A stretch of DNA of 64,000 nt from Lycium barbarum (lineage: Eukaryota; Streptophyta; Magnoliopsida; Solanales; Solanaceae), in the NCBI RefSeq assembly GCF_019175385.1, contig NC_083342.1:120714376-120778375 (forward strand), written 5' to 3'. Shown here piece after piece: positions 1-12,240 of the stretch. Below the pieces are notes generated by a model. It did not search any database, was not told the DNA's origin, and worked only from the letters and a program-made list of their open reading frames with translations. The stretch's first letter is position 1. Each line of letters begins with the position of its first letter. The position numbers and the translations under genes were made by a program.

Positions 1-1390
1 ATTTTTTAAAAGTTGAGGAGTTTCAATTGAAGATATAGAAACTGTGAGACTGCTATCTTTACAGCGTTGATGGGTATGATGTGACAATGCGATCACTAAC
101 TATGTTGGCATAGAACAAGCCAAAACTTCATTTCTAAAATCTTGGTTGATAAATTAGGGTGTGAAACAACTGATCTCAACCCACGTTTGATTGTTCGGAC
201 GACATCGGCGGAGATGTGAAGATTATCTCAAAAGCTTGCCGCAACAATCCGTTCCATTTGCAAGGCTCTTTCTTCACTGCATCTTTCCATGTCATATTGT
301 TGAAACGTGGGGACATCAACGTGAGGCTGTTAGTTGTAATCCTGATTTTTTTGGAGTCAAGTTGATAGAATATTTGTCATGATAACTTGTATGCAAGACT
401 GTCGACAAGATATTTGCCATGGCTTGGTATAAGATAAGAAATATTCTTAAAAAGCTACATAGTAAACATCTTTGTAGATTGTTATGTTATAAGTGAGTTT
501 CTGAATTATTTATATTAGTAAAAAATAATTTAATTAAATAAGATATTAGACTTGTATTTATAATATATTATCTTTGATAGGGTTGTAAAAGACTCTATTT
601 ATTAATATTAGGATTTAAGTAGTTTAATTTAAAGTGCTAAAATATTTTTACTGATGAAGAGCAGGTAGTTTTTCTTTTCTTTCTTTCTTTTTTACAATTT
701 TTTGTACTTAGTTAATTTTTTTTGCAAATTTTAATATTGTCTAAACTAAAAAAAATCATAAAATCTACTATTAAAAAACTTTGGGGGCCTCAAAACTCTG
801 AGGGCCTAAATCAAAGCTTTAGTAGCCCTCCCCCTGCCCAGCCACTCCACCCATGACATTCTCAACCAAATTTTATTCAGTCTCAATTAAGATAAGACAA
901 CAATGACAAGACATTAAAGACAATGAATGTATAATTCAATTATTGTGAATGAAGTTGGTTTGAACAGTGAGTTCATGCAATGGTCTCAACAGAACTAGCA
1001 GCCTAAAATCAAAATATATTAAAAGACCCTTAAGTTTCTTTCATATAATTCATATAAGAATGAGAGGGGGAAAAAAACCTACATGGCTTTGATGCATGAG
1101 TTATGCTCATGTCATGGTATTAAATTCCCCCTTTGCATAAATATGATAAGGTATTAAGTTAACATGGTAAAAGAGTTAGTCCATATTCATCGAATTTTGA
1201 ACTCTACGATACACTTCAGAAATTTCTTAGTTAAAAAGATAAGACACAAAAAAAATTACTTTTTGATATATAGATCAATCAAATCTGACAACAAGGGATA
1301 TCTAAATTAAAGAATCTAAGTTAAAATTAAAAAGTAAAACCACGAGAAACATGAAAAAAGATTACACATAAAGGAAGAAAAAAAATGGAT
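1..1390. other. AT-rich intergenic DNA, no gene recognised
   Basis: I see no coding exon with a recognisable domain here. The short open frame near 191-382 matches nothing I know. Positions 780-860 carry a GC-richer patch with repeated 'gggcct' words that looks like old repeat debris. The rest is simple AT-rich sequence with short T and A runs. Confidence 0.5.
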
Positions 1391-3247
1391 TTATTTTTTT
1401 GGTAACTGTCAAATTTCATTAATTACCAAAGTAGTATTTACAAAGCAACAGATCAACTCAATCTGTTAAGTCTACTAGAGAACATCCCGACAACAAACTC
1501 CAAAATAAACTAGAACTGCTAGGATACTAACAAAACAAAACAAAACCAGTTCTAGTCTAAATATAGAACACAAGGAGAGGTGGTCAAGCCTTAAAATCTG
1601 CAGCTAAGCAATCTAGTCTTTAGTGAAGCCGAGGCTCTAGTATTGCAAATACAGGCTATCTCCTTAACTATGGGCTCCCAATGAGTGGCCTTCTTCTCAA
1701 AAAGTCTAGTGTTTCTTTCTCTCCATATTGCCCAAATGAACTCCGTGTACACCATCTTGATGATATTGGCCTGTTTTGTTTTCCCTCTACTTGCTTTTAA
1801 TACAGTCTCGTATTGTTGTGACCAGCTGAGCGTAGCAGGCCAGTGAAGCTGCAACTAGAGAAGCAATCTAGTCCATAGTTCTTTAGCATAGGCGCAGTCA
1901 AAGAATAAATGATCTCTCGTTTCATTTCTAGTAAGCAATTAACACATTTTGGTTCCACTTGAATACCCCACTTGATAAGTCTGTCACATGTGGATAGCCT
2001 GTTCTGTATTTGAAGCCATAGCAAAAAAATGGCCTTTGGTCTAGCAACATTATGAAATAACAGGTTCCTCCAAGATACTCTAGGTAATGCTCTAAGCATA
2101 CCAAGATATATATGTTTAATGGCACTTCTAGTACCTATCCTGCTTGTCTGCATATGCACAAGTCCACTCCTTGCGCCTATAATTTTCTTGACCATCCAAC
2201 TTGCCTGTTAAGGGATTGGAATAAGGTCAAGTGATCTCCCTTTTATATAATATGTACGGATCCACTTGATCCATAGTGTGTCTTGTTTGGTAGCCAAGTC
2301 CCAACATGCTTTAGTGATTGCTGCTTTATTCCAAGTCTTCAAATATGTCAGGTTCATTCCCCCAACTGATTTAGGTAAACAGACCCTATCCCAAGATACC
2401 AATGCTCTCTTTGTAATAGTGTTGATCCTTGACCATATGAAACTTCTGCAATAGGCATTAATTGCTTTCATTACTTTAGCTAGAAGAATGAAAAGTTGGG
2501 CCCAGTATGACTGAACACCAAAGATAACAGTTTTAACCAATTGAACTATGCTTTCATAGGACAATTTTTTTGCTGTCCATGATGATATCTTTGCCACCAC
2601 TTTTTCAATCAAAGGCTGCCACTGAGACAGGTTGAGTTTTTTTGAGGTCAATGGCACACCTAAGTATTTGAAGGGTAATTCACCTGTAGCGTAACCTAAG
2701 AATTGAGTTATTCTCGTACTTTCTGTAGGATCAACCCCTCCCATATAAATAGCACTCTTAGCTAGATTGGCTTGGAGAGCCGAGGCTTTAGAAAATCTGG
2801 TAAATTTCTCATGAAGTTTAGTGACTGCTGTGTAGTCTCCTTTCACAAATAGCAATAAATCATCTGCAAAACAGAGGTGTGTGATACCTAGTTTTGCACA
2901 TCTGGGGTGAAATTTAAAAGCCTTGTCCTCCTTCAATTCATTAAGACTTCTACTAAGGTACTCCATTGCTATGGCAAATAGGATCCCCTTGCCTCAAACC
3001 TTTTGCAGCAGGAAAAGGTTTGGTGGGTTCTCCATTAACCACTATGGAATAATTGACTGTAGTAACACATCCAAAGATCCATTGAACAAATCTTCCAAGG
3101 AATCCCAATTCTTCCATTACTTGCTTCAAATAAATCCAGTCTAATGAGTCATAAGCCTTTTGAATATCCACTTTTATCATACATCTAGGAGATATATGTT
3201 TCCTAGTGTATGATTTAACCAATTCATGAGCCAAAATCACACTATCT
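1391..3247 (-). mobile_element. 5'-truncated, inactivated LINE (L1-type non-LTR retrotransposon)
   Basis: Read on the minus strand, three broken frames join into the C-terminal half of a plant LINE polyprotein. Frame 3240-2953 carries the reverse-transcriptase palm motifs KVDIQKAYDS and GLRQGDP. Frame 2966-2208 carries the catalytic FADD box followed by the thumb region. Frames 2195-1797 and 1854-1591 carry a zf-RVT-like tail with a C-x2-C pair (KCVNC). A small deletion just after GLRQGDP removes the usual ISPYL stretch and shifts the frame near 2970. There is an in-frame stop at 2208-2210 and another shift near 1800-1860. The 3' end reads TTTGGTAATTAATGAAA then ACCAAAAAAA, a usual plant LINE ending, so the poly(A) is the T run ending at about 1400 on the plus strand. 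The endonuclease half is missing upstream of about 3247. Dead copy; no target duplication found. Confidence 0.88.
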
Positions 3248-3382
3248 AAAAAAAAAAAAAAAAATTTAATGAGAGGATAATTATATTGTTTAATTTAATG
3301 AAAGAAAAAATTTATCAATATTAACTCACTCAATCTACCTCTAATAGTTTTCTTTTAAATTTGAAATCCATTTTTAATGTAA

Positions 3383-3423
<41 letters not shown>

Positions 3424-4387
3424 CCTAACTTTGCTTTTAAAAATCACAACCGCACCCCCCCCCCCATATATATATACACACCCTAACTTTGCTTTTAAAA
3501 ATCACAACCGCACCCCCCCCCCCCCCCCCCACACAACTTTGAACAATAGATTCTTCTCCCACTATCCTAACTGGGTTTTTAAATGCCTATTTTACCCTTA
3601 CATTATCCACTCATATTTTTTTTTTACTTCTTTAAAATCATGATATTTTTATTTTCCTTAATCTATTTAAAGAATTTCCTATAGAAAAAATAAACATTAT
3701 TTCCGAGCCGGAAAAAAAAAGAGAAATACTAATTGAGTATAAGTTAATTTCGTTTTATAATGAAATAATGAGAAGAGTTAAAAAAAAATATTTGTTAATA
3801 ATAATCAAAACTCTAATATCTATTTATACATGTGAAAATAATAGGTAATAATAACTTTATAAATATATTACAATGCATGTAATACAAAAATAATTAATAA
3901 AATAGAGGTATATTTTATAACAAAATTCTTAGAAGAATATCTATTTATGTCGTAAACGAATCTTAAATTATAATTTAAAAATATTTCATTAATGACAACT
4001 AAAACTCATTTATTTATAAAGACAATAGTGTATAAGAGAGAATGAAACTTAAATATACGCATACACATGCATGTACATGCAAATATACATACTTAATGTA
4101 TTTAATATTACAATATCAATCGTAAAAAATAATGTTACATTTTGTGATAAATTCATAAAAAAATTATTCTAAATATATAATATTAATGAATTTAAATAAA
4201 AATTTATAAATAGATACGTTAAAAAAATTATTATATATAATATAAAAAAGTTTACATAGATGAAGGAATGAAAATATCAAGGATAAAATAGACATCACAT
4301 ATGATAAAGAGGGAAGAATGTCTATTTTTCATACTTTAGGAGGGAGTTTGATTTTTAAAGTAAAATTGGCGGTGAAAATAATTTTTA
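3248..4387. other. AT-rich intergenic DNA with microsatellites
   Basis: An A run at 3248-3264 abuts the LINE, a (TA)n tract lies at 3387-3418, and a duplicated block with C runs follows (separate entry). From 3600 to 4387 the sequence is strongly AT-rich with no coding potential that I can support. Confidence 0.5.
3419..3530. repeat. 58-bp tandem duplication, each copy ending in a poly-C run
   Basis: The block CACACCCTAACTTTGC...CAACCGCA followed by C residues occurs twice, offset by exactly 58 bases (3419 and 3477). The first copy ends in 11 C (3455-3465), the second in 18 C (3513-3530). The copies are otherwise the same apart from the A/T spacer, so the duplication is recent or has been homogenised. 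Confidence 0.85.
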
Positions 4388-4592
4388 GACACTCACTCTG
4401 TTTCAATTGAAGTGTCTTATCTTCGTTTTTAGTCTGTTTCAAAAATAGTGTCTTTGTTTATATTTAGTAATTTTTTAATTTGAAAATTATACATGACAAA
4501 TTTAAATCCACAAAATTTAAAAATAACTTTTTTTTTAAATATCATTCTCAGTCAAAATAAAATACTTAAAATTGGCACGGACGAACTAATAT
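4388..4592. mobile_element. Stowaway-like MITE upstream of TCTP copy 1
   Basis: The left end ACTCACTCTGTTTCAATTG is mirrored at the right end (reverse complement TTAGTTCGTCCGTGCCAATTTT). This matches the CTCCCTCYGT-type ends common in plant Stowaway elements. It is about 200 bp with degenerate ends, so the target duplication is not readable. It ends roughly 30 bp before the putative core promoter of the first TCTP gene. Confidence 0.6.
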
Positions 4593-4617
4593 AACGTAGT
4601 ACTTGATACTTTTTGGG

Positions 4618-4797
4618 CCTTAAATAGTTGGGGCCTTGCCTTGCCTTACCCTAGACCTAGAGCCCCTGGCGCAATAAAGACCTTTTGTGTACCATTCAAA
4701 ACCCTTCCTTGTCGAGCCTACACTTTTTCTTCCTCTCTCTTCTTCTTATCATCCTTAATTTTAGAGAGAGAAAGCAAAAAAGGCTTACTTTTCCACC
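4618..4797 (+). promoter_or_regulatory. Core promoter and leader of TCTP copy 1
   Basis: The motif TTAAATAG at 4620-4627 sits in CCTTAAATAGTTGGGGCC, which aligns with GCTATAAATACTGGGGCACC of copy 2, so it appears to be a decayed TATA box. About 90 bp without counterpart in copy 2 follows. Then comes the shared CT-rich leader (4724-4784) with CTTCCTCTCTC and TTTTAGAGAGAGAAAGC, just before the ATG at 4798. The start site itself is not determined. Confidence 0.55.
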
Positions 4798-6850
4798 ATG
4801 TTGGTTTATCAAGATCTTATTACCGGTAATTTTCATCCTAATATTGTGTTGTTTCTGATTTCGTTAATTTGTTATGCTCTTTTTTTGCTGGTTCTTGTTA
4901 TCGGCCAATCTCTTGGTTATGTTGTGCTAAAAATTTTGGTAGAGGATTGTAATTTCGAAGTCAATAGTGTTTGATGATTGGCTTGTATCTGTTGTTGATG
5001 CGTCAGGTTTTCTTTTACGCTAATGGATAACTTGTTATTAATTTATGTTCCCTTGATGTCAATAAGATCTGGCTGATTTGAATGGTTTTAATTGCTATGT
5101 GGTCTGCCTAAGGTCCTAAGCTATTAAGGGATACTGCCTCTTTCTTTCTTTCTTTTTTTTTTTTGTTTGTTGGGGAACGAAGGAACTAGATCTAATCTGG
5201 ATCTACCATCTTGGAGGATTTATCCCCAAAGTTTGATTTCTTTTATGTGAGTTTTAGAGCCATATATGATTGATTTGGATCCATAGAGTCTTGATCTTGA
5301 TTGCTTCTAGTTTGACTAGACTTATAGTATATATCTGTCCAGTGCAAATTTTAGGCAAAATTATGCAACAAAAATAAAAAGATGTGCTTTGCAAACCCCA
5401 AAGATATGGATTTCCAAGATCAATTGTACATCTTGAAGTTTATCTCGGTTGCAGTAATCATAAAGGAAAATAGAGTACACAGGTTTTTGTTTTGGTATAA
5501 GCTTTTTTCTTCAAGTATTTGTAGTTTTGTGCACATGCTTGATATGCAAAAGTTCACTATTTTCAGGTTGTGGCTTTGGACAAACTGTTGAGTTTTCACT
5601 TTGCTTTTGTGCTCTCAATGGGGTTTTTTGTATATAACAGAGTGAACTATTATGTCGGCTGAACCCTATAAAGCTAACTATTATACTCAGTATCATTGGA
5701 ATTTTAGCACAAAATAAGGCATGTGGAGGAATGAGATGTTTAGCTGGAATTGTAATAAAACAAAAATATAGCTACCTATATGTGGACTGGTGAATATCTT
5801 TCACCTGCTTTTTAAATATTGAAAAATATCGTTACATTTTTATGGTGCTGAACCAACTGTAGCTTCCTATTTGTCTCCGCAATTTGAACTTTTGAGCATG
5901 TATGTTTTTTCCAGTTATACATACTTTAAAAGGACATTCACCTTGTAGGAATTTTTATTTTCGTTTGTGTCCCGTCCCCTTCATAGTAGTTTGGCTGTTC
6001 TTGAAATTTAAAACACTTTAAAAAAAATATTGCAGGTGATGAGCTTCTCTCTGACTCATTTCCCTACAAAGAGCTTGAGAATGGATGTCTTTGGGAGGTT
6101 CAGGGCAAGGTAGGGTCTCCAGTTAATTATTGCCCCAAATATTTCCATATGTTAGCAAGCTTTATTTTTTGTGGACCATCTAATCCAAGTAAAAAAGGAA
6201 TAATGTGGTGTGTCTGTTACATTACAGTGGGTTGTTCAAGGAGCTGTTGATGTTGACATCGGGGCAAATCCTTCTGCTGAGGGTGCAGATGCAGATGAAG
6301 GTGTGGATGATCAAGCTGTCAAGGTTGTCGATATTGTTGACACTTTTAGACTGCAGGTTTGTATACCTTTTTAAGGAACTTTCAGCATTTTTAATATTCC
6401 TCTTAATTATATGTGAATAAGAAGTGTTTTTTGCTATTTGCAGGAGCAACCTTCTTTTGACAAGAAGCAATTTGTTACATACATGAAGAGATATATCAAG
6501 AGCCTGACACCCAAGCTAGAAGGAGAAGCACAAGAAACATTCAAAAAGAACATTGAATCAGCAACTAAGTTCCTCATGTCAAAGCTCAAGGACCTTCAAT
6601 TGTATGTCTATTTTCACTCTTTATCAGTTTATCACATCGTCTAAGCTAATTCTTACTGAAGTGGAATGTTTTTAAATTTCACTTTCACATCTTGAACCAC
6701 TAGAACTTTATACTAAGTGTTTGTGCTGGCAGCTTTGTTGGTGAGAGTATGCATGATGACAGTTCCCTGGTGTTTGCTTACTACAAGGATGGTGCTACTG
6801 ATCCTACCTTTTTGTACGTTGCACCTGGCTTGAAGGAGGTTAAGTGCTAG
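4798..6850 (+). CDS. TCTP: Translationally controlled tumour protein (TCTP), copy 1
   Basis: Five exons: 4798-4825, 6036-6109, 6228-6356, 6444-6601 and 6733-6850, all with GT-AG introns. They join without a break into 168 residues, the usual plant TCTP length. The protein opens [19 protein letters not shown]. It carries the family signature IGANPSAEG in exon 3 and the helical hairpin segment [19 protein letters not shown] in exon 4, and ends [19 protein letters not shown] before VKC-stop. TCTP is a small cytosolic protein linked in eukaryotes to growth, TOR signalling and cell-cycle progression; its exact biochemical role in plants is debated. Intron 1 is long (1.2 kb) and lies after codon 9. 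The protein differs from the second copy, 2.7 kb downstream in the same direction, at only three residues (Ser/Asn and Ser/Ala in exon 4, Val/Ile in exon 5). The start is fixed by family N-terminus conservation. No disabling change seen. Confidence 0.96.
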
Positions 6851-8034
6851 ATGTCCAGTGGAGTGCTTCAGCTAGAAGTTTTGTATTGGAGATTTATGTT
6901 TCATGTAGTTTTAATTTCTCGTCCTTTTTGTTTTCTCTGTCAGTTTCTTCTGAACCTTGGGTATTTGTTGTGACGTATACTTGTTATAACTTAATGACCT
7001 AGAATAGCCTTTGAGCTATATTGGCAATTAAGATTTGTTATATTGGAATTTATCTTTAGCTTTGGATAAGAGTTGGGTGTAAGATCCTTTATTCGATCTT
7101 CCAAGTGCGCGTGATTGGTGATGACTTGGTTGCAACTCCAACCTTGTAGGTTACCAGCAGCAGTTCTTGAGCATTTGTTGTTTGTAGTACTCTTGATATT
7201 GCATCTGTTGAATGTCTATGGGATAAGGTTTCAATTTGTGAGCCTCATCGGTGTGCATGAAAATATTGGAAGGAGTCCTTGCTGGAACTCGAGACCAATA
7301 AGCTAGGGTTTGCTTGATAGCCAGCAGTACATTTGCAGAAGTGTAAATGAGAGGAAGTTAACCTCTTATAGCACCATCTAATATTGGGAATATTTAGCAT
7401 GGTCACTAGTATTACAGGGTCAAAATCTCTAGATCCGGGACATGTACTTTTCTAAGAGGCTGATTTATTATCTCCCCTTTTTCGTGGTCAGACCGCTCAG
7501 TTCTATTGACCGCTATTAATTCTCCATCGCGCACAAAATAGAAACTCCTAGCCAGCAAGCAAAAGAAAGCAAGTCAAGGTGAGAAAGCTCCCAGAATAGA
7601 TCCAATATTTATTCCGATTGGAGCTTCTCCTCTTCTACTTGAAAGATTCCATGCAAAATTTCTTGAAATCTTATAAAAGAATTTATGATTACACACAAAG
7701 CTTAATTTGCCGATCTCTAAGTTACTCTCCGTCTCTCTTTGCCAAATAGGTGAAGTAAACTTCTATTGATAGGCGTTGGATGTCTTTGACCCTATGTTAT
7801 ATTATCAGTAAAATAGGTTGTTTGGGTTTCGTGACTGGATCATTTCAAATAAAATCTTAAAAACTAAAATACAAAGATTTAAATAATCAACTACTACTAA
7901 TATAATGTCAACTTTAATAACGTGGCTTGACAAGAGTGAAAGAAGTTTTACTAATTTAGGCGCACAAAATTCTGAACGATAAGGGTTATAACGGTCTATA
8001 TTATTAATGTTGTTGTTGTTATAGTACTATACTA
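6851..8034. other. TCTP copy 1 3' region and intergenic DNA
   Basis: The first 150-200 bp after the stop align with the region after copy 2 (GATGTC..GTGGAGTGCTTCAG and TTTTAATTTCT..GTCC) and are probably 3' UTR. Beyond about 7100 I recognise no gene or element. Confidence 0.55.
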
Positions 8035-8575
8035 TTACCGTACCAAATTAATTCGGTATGATTCGGTATTTAAGGTTCAGTTTCGGTATTTTACGGTACG
8101 GTAAATCGGTATCATAGTTTATCCGATTTCGACTTACATATACTCATATCGTGGAGAATTATGACTTCCGCTACTTGAGAAACGTCTCAATTATTATGTA
8201 CTAAATACCTTATACATGTAAAAATATTCAAAAGAAAGTACAAACAATCCCCTTCGTAAATCAATTACACAAAAAAGACATTTAAATCAAGCTAGAGTAA
8301 TCAAAGTTCCAACGTTTAAACAATTAGTTTTCTAATAATACTAGTTTATATATTTGTTAGTATTAGAATACTAAGATATATTAATTGTATGTGTAATTAT
8401 ATACTTCGGTATGGTATTCGGTATTTCCTTTATGAAAACCGAATATCAAATTTTTAAAAAATGCATATCAAATACCGTACCAAATACCATAATACCCAAA
8501 CCGCAGTATAAAAAATTTCAATTTTAGTATGGTAATCGGTATCTACCGTACCATGCCCACCCCTAATTGTACTCA
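8035..8575. mobile_element. CGGTA-rich non-autonomous repeat with hAT-like end
   Basis: Many short words CGGTAT, GGTACGG and ACCGTACC occur in both orientations, densest at 8030-8110 and 8405-8565, so the two ends could pair. The right end, read on the minus strand, is TAGGGGTGGGCATGG, like the ends of many plant hAT-derived elements. No coding sequence is present. The left boundary and target duplication are not resolved. Confidence 0.5.
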
Positions 8576-9460
8576 TATGTGAAAAACCCAGCAAAACTCC
8601 CTGTTTCATTTTATTCCTTGACAATCTTTTTGAAATATGTGGGGATTGTTAAAAAGATATTTTATTTATCTCAAAAAGATAATATACTACTATTAAATAT
8701 GATTTAATATGGTACTAACGTTTTTTTTTTTTTTTTTTTTATGTAAGTCAGAAGTAGCTGGTTGTAGTAATCATGTATATCAGTGGGAATCCGAATGATT
8801 TCTTTCATCACCCTTTGGTACTAACGTTAACATTTGAAACTAAAGGATTGATACTATTTTTATTAGCCTTAATGATTTTCTTAATGGGGAAAGTGGCAGT
8901 TGCCAAAACGTTTTTGACCATTTCTATTTGGTCTTTAAATAGCCATAGATGGTTGTTATTACAATTTACTATAGGAACGTTGATGTTAAGCATTTGTTCA
9001 CTAATTTTCCTACATATATAGATACTCCTTTGTGTACTTTAATTGTGGAGAAAAAAGCCATATCAAGAGACATACATATTTCTTTTAATATTATAGTGTG
9101 TTGGGTTTTCTGTTTTGTTGATCTTTGTTAGATTCTGATTCCTAATTTTATACTAGAAGAGCTTGTTGAATTCTGGGATACATTCATACCGGGGGAGATA
9201 TTCTTAAGGACAATGTCTTAATTGACATGCCTCAAGCTATGTGAATTCGTTAAAGTATTCGTGATCGAATATTTTCGGTAAGATTTTCAATAGGTACCGA
9301 ACACCGAACGTGAATTAAAAAAAAAAAAAAGTACGGACGGCTCACAAGTCACAACCCGACTCAAATTGGGTTTAGACAAATATGGTGAATTCTGGATTAG
9401 GTCGGTTGATTTTGGTGAATTCCCAATCCCCACTGAGTTACAGCAATCCCCAGTTTCAGC
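8576..9460. other. Intergenic DNA upstream of TCTP copy 2
   Basis: AT-rich sequence with a 20+ base T run around 8720-8741 and a 14-base A run near 9318-9331. I see no gene. The last 100 bp before the TATA box are likely promoter of the second TCTP gene. Confidence 0.45.
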
Positions 9461-9558
9461 TATAAATACTGGGGCACCACGCGCTTTTTTCTTCCTCTCT
9501 CTTCTTCTTATCATCCTCAATTTTAGAGAGAGAAAGCAAAAAAGGCTACTCTTCCATC
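9461..9558 (+). promoter_or_regulatory. TATA box and CT-rich leader of TCTP copy 2
   Basis: A clear TATAAATA lies at 9461-9468. It is followed, at about the right distance for a transcript start, by the CT-rich leader CTTTTTTCTTCCTCTCTCTTC and the shared TTTTAGAGAGAGAAAGC block ending just before the ATG at 9559. The leader is nearly identical to that of copy 1. Start-site placement is inferred. Confidence 0.7.
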
Positions 9559-11668
9559 ATGTTGGTTTATCAAGATCTTATCACCGGTACTTTTTCTCGT
9601 TCTCATCCTAATAATATTTTATCGTCTGTGGTTAATTTGTTATAAGGCCCGGTTTTACGTGTGTTCAGCCTCTCTCTTGGTTATGGTTTGTGTTAAATTT
9701 TTGGTGGAAAATTGTAATCTTGAATAGTGTTTTAGCAATCTGTGGTGACTCTATTGGCTTGTTGATGGGCCAGCTATTGTTCTATCATAATCGATTTTTG
9801 TATGAATTTCTGTTTCTTTGATGTCAGTAAGATCTGGTTGATTTGACTGCTGTTACCGACATAGGGTCTATCAGCTTATTAAGGTTCTTTCTTTTTAAAT
9901 TAAACGGAAAGAAAAAGCTACTAGCTTTTGTTCTTAATTTGAATGATTCCTGATCTAATTAGGCCTTAAAAATTTACATGTTTATTTTGTTGGGGAATTA
10001 ACCAACTGGATCTGATCTGGATTTTACTTTTCAACACTATCTTGGAGGATTTGATCCCCAAAGTTTTTTACCTTGCTTTTTTTTTTTTTTATATGATGTG
10101 GTCCTGAATTTGAGAGCCATATAGGAGTGTTTTTGATCCGATGTTGGTTGCATCTAGCCGATTTAATTTAGGAAATCCTAGTTCTATGTATCTGTTTATA
10201 ATACAATTTTATGTAACACCCATAAAAAGATGTGTTTTTGCGCAAGCCCATAGATCTGCAAATTCTTTTTGTGAAATTGGTGGATTCTAGTAATCAAGAT
10301 CAATTAAACATGTTAAAGTTTATCTGGGCTATGGTTATCATAAAGAAAAAAGAGAGTAGTACACAGGCTTTTTTTGGTTAGCTCTATTCATTCACCTGTT
10401 TGTTAGGCGCACCTCGGAGTTGATCTAGTTGCTTGGCATGCACCAGTTCACTATTTTTAGAGTGTTTTAACAGTGGTTTTGGAAAAAGTATCGAGTTTTA
10501 CCTTGCTTTTCTGCATCAATGTGGGTTTCTTGTATCAACTGAACAATTCTGTCTAGATAAGCTACAATTGAGGCTGGTTCCTAAATAAAAAATAAAAAAT
10601 GTGGTCTACCTAGCTGTGAACTTGTGGCTGTCTTTTACATATTTTTAAAAAATAATGGAGAATATGCCGATGCTACTGCAGCTTCCTATTTGTCTCCGCA
10701 ATTTGGATTCTCTAATCGTGTTTGCTTTTTGCTGTTATACGAACTTTAAAAGGACATTCTGTTTGTGCGAATATTTTGTTGTTTCATTTTTTGGCCCCTT
10801 CATGATATGCTGCTGTTATTGAAACCTGGAGTCTGAAAAAATTATTGCAGGTGACGAGCTTCTCTCGGACTCATTTCCCTACAAAGAGCTTGAGAATGGA
10901 TGTCTTTGGGAGGTTCAAGGCAAGGTAGGGTCTCCAGTTAATTATTGCCCCAAATATTTCCATATGGTAGCAACCATATTTTTGTGGACCATCTATTCTA
11001 AGTAAAGAAGAATAATTTGGTGTGTCTGTTACATTACAGTGGGTTGTTCAAGGTGCTGTTGATGTAGACATTGGGGCAAATCCTTCTGCTGAGGGTGCAG
11101 ATGCAGATGAAGGTGTGGATGATCAAGCTGTCAAAGTTGTCGATATTGTTGACACTTTTAGACTTCAGGTTTGTATACATTGTTATGGAAGCTTCAGTTG
11201 ACATTAATAACCTCTTAATTATATGTGAATTAGAAGTGATTTGCCTATTTGCAGGAGCAACCTTCTTTTGACAAGAAGCAGTTTGTTACATACATGAAGA
11301 GATACATCAAGAACCTGACACCCAAGCTAGAAGGAGAAGCACAAGAGACATTTAAGAAGAACATTGAAGCAGCAACTAAGTTCCTCATGTCAAAGCTCAA
11401 GGACCTTCAATTGTATGTCTATTTTCACTCTCTATCGGTTTATGGCATTGTCTAAGCTATTTCTTACCAAAGTTGAATGCTTTTGGTTTTCGCTCACATA
11501 CTTCGCACCTTGAACTACTAGAACCTTATACTAAGTGTTTGTGCTGACAGCTTTGTTGGTGAGAGCATGCATGATGACAGTTCCCTGGTGTTCGCTTACT
11601 ACAAAGATGGTGCAACTGATCCTACCTTTTTGTACATTGCACCTGGCTTGAAGGAGGTCAAGTGCTAG
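9559..11668 (+). CDS. TCTP: Translationally controlled tumour protein (TCTP), copy 2
   Basis: Five exons: 9559-9586, 10851-10924, 11040-11168, 11255-11412 and 11551-11668. Exon lengths (28, 74, 129, 158, 118) are identical to those of the upstream copy, and the product is again 168 residues. It differs in three positions: YIKNL instead of YIKSL, NIEAA instead of NIESA, and FLYIAP instead of FLYVAP. Intron 2 and intron edges still align closely with copy 1 while most of intron 1 has diverged, so this is a tandem duplication of the whole transcription unit. The IGANPSAEG signature, the conserved N-terminus and the C-terminal KEVKC are intact. This copy keeps a consensus TATA box; copy 1 does not. 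Both look functional. Confidence 0.96.
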
Positions 11669-12240
11669 ATGTCTGGTGGAGTGCTTCAGAGCTAGAAGTT
11701 TTAAATTGGAGATGTTTCATCTAGTTTTAATTTCTGGTCCTTTTTTGCTTATTTATGTCAGTTTGTTCTGAACTTTGGGTACTTGTCGTAAGCAGTACTT
11801 GTACTGTTTTCTTCGTTTTATAATCTTATTATTATGTGGGACAGCAAATGACCCTTGTTGAGTTGAAAGTTCCCTTTGATTATCAATATCAATTTTGCCT
11901 ATTAAATCGTTATCTATGTGTTGGAAGATCTTTTAGGCCAGCTATCCTAGTTATGAACGAAGGGAAAGAGTTCCTCTTTGGCTAGTGGTAGTCGAATGCG
12001 AATCTAAGGAGCAAATTTGTGTGATGGAGGATTTTGTGTAGAGATATGGTTTTGGTGATGATTTTTTTTTAATCCATATACTATATACTACAGTACCTCA
12101 ATGAATATCTGTGTACTTTTATGTGTTATTTCACTTTAACTAATAGTATAACTTATCGTGATATATAGTTATTTAAATTTATGTATTATCTAATCATGGA
12201 TAAATTAACGAAGTTTGGTTATAAAGGCACGGGTAAAGTC
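11669..12240. other. TCTP copy 2 3' region and intergenic DNA
   Basis: The probable 3' UTR runs to about 11850 and resembles the region after copy 1. From 11850 to 12240 I see AT-rich sequence with no recognised feature. Confidence 0.5.

Noticed and set aside
1797..2195. Separate host gene on the minus strand
   Set aside because: Its RVT-tail motifs continue the LINE frame upstream across a single stop codon, so it is part of the LINE.
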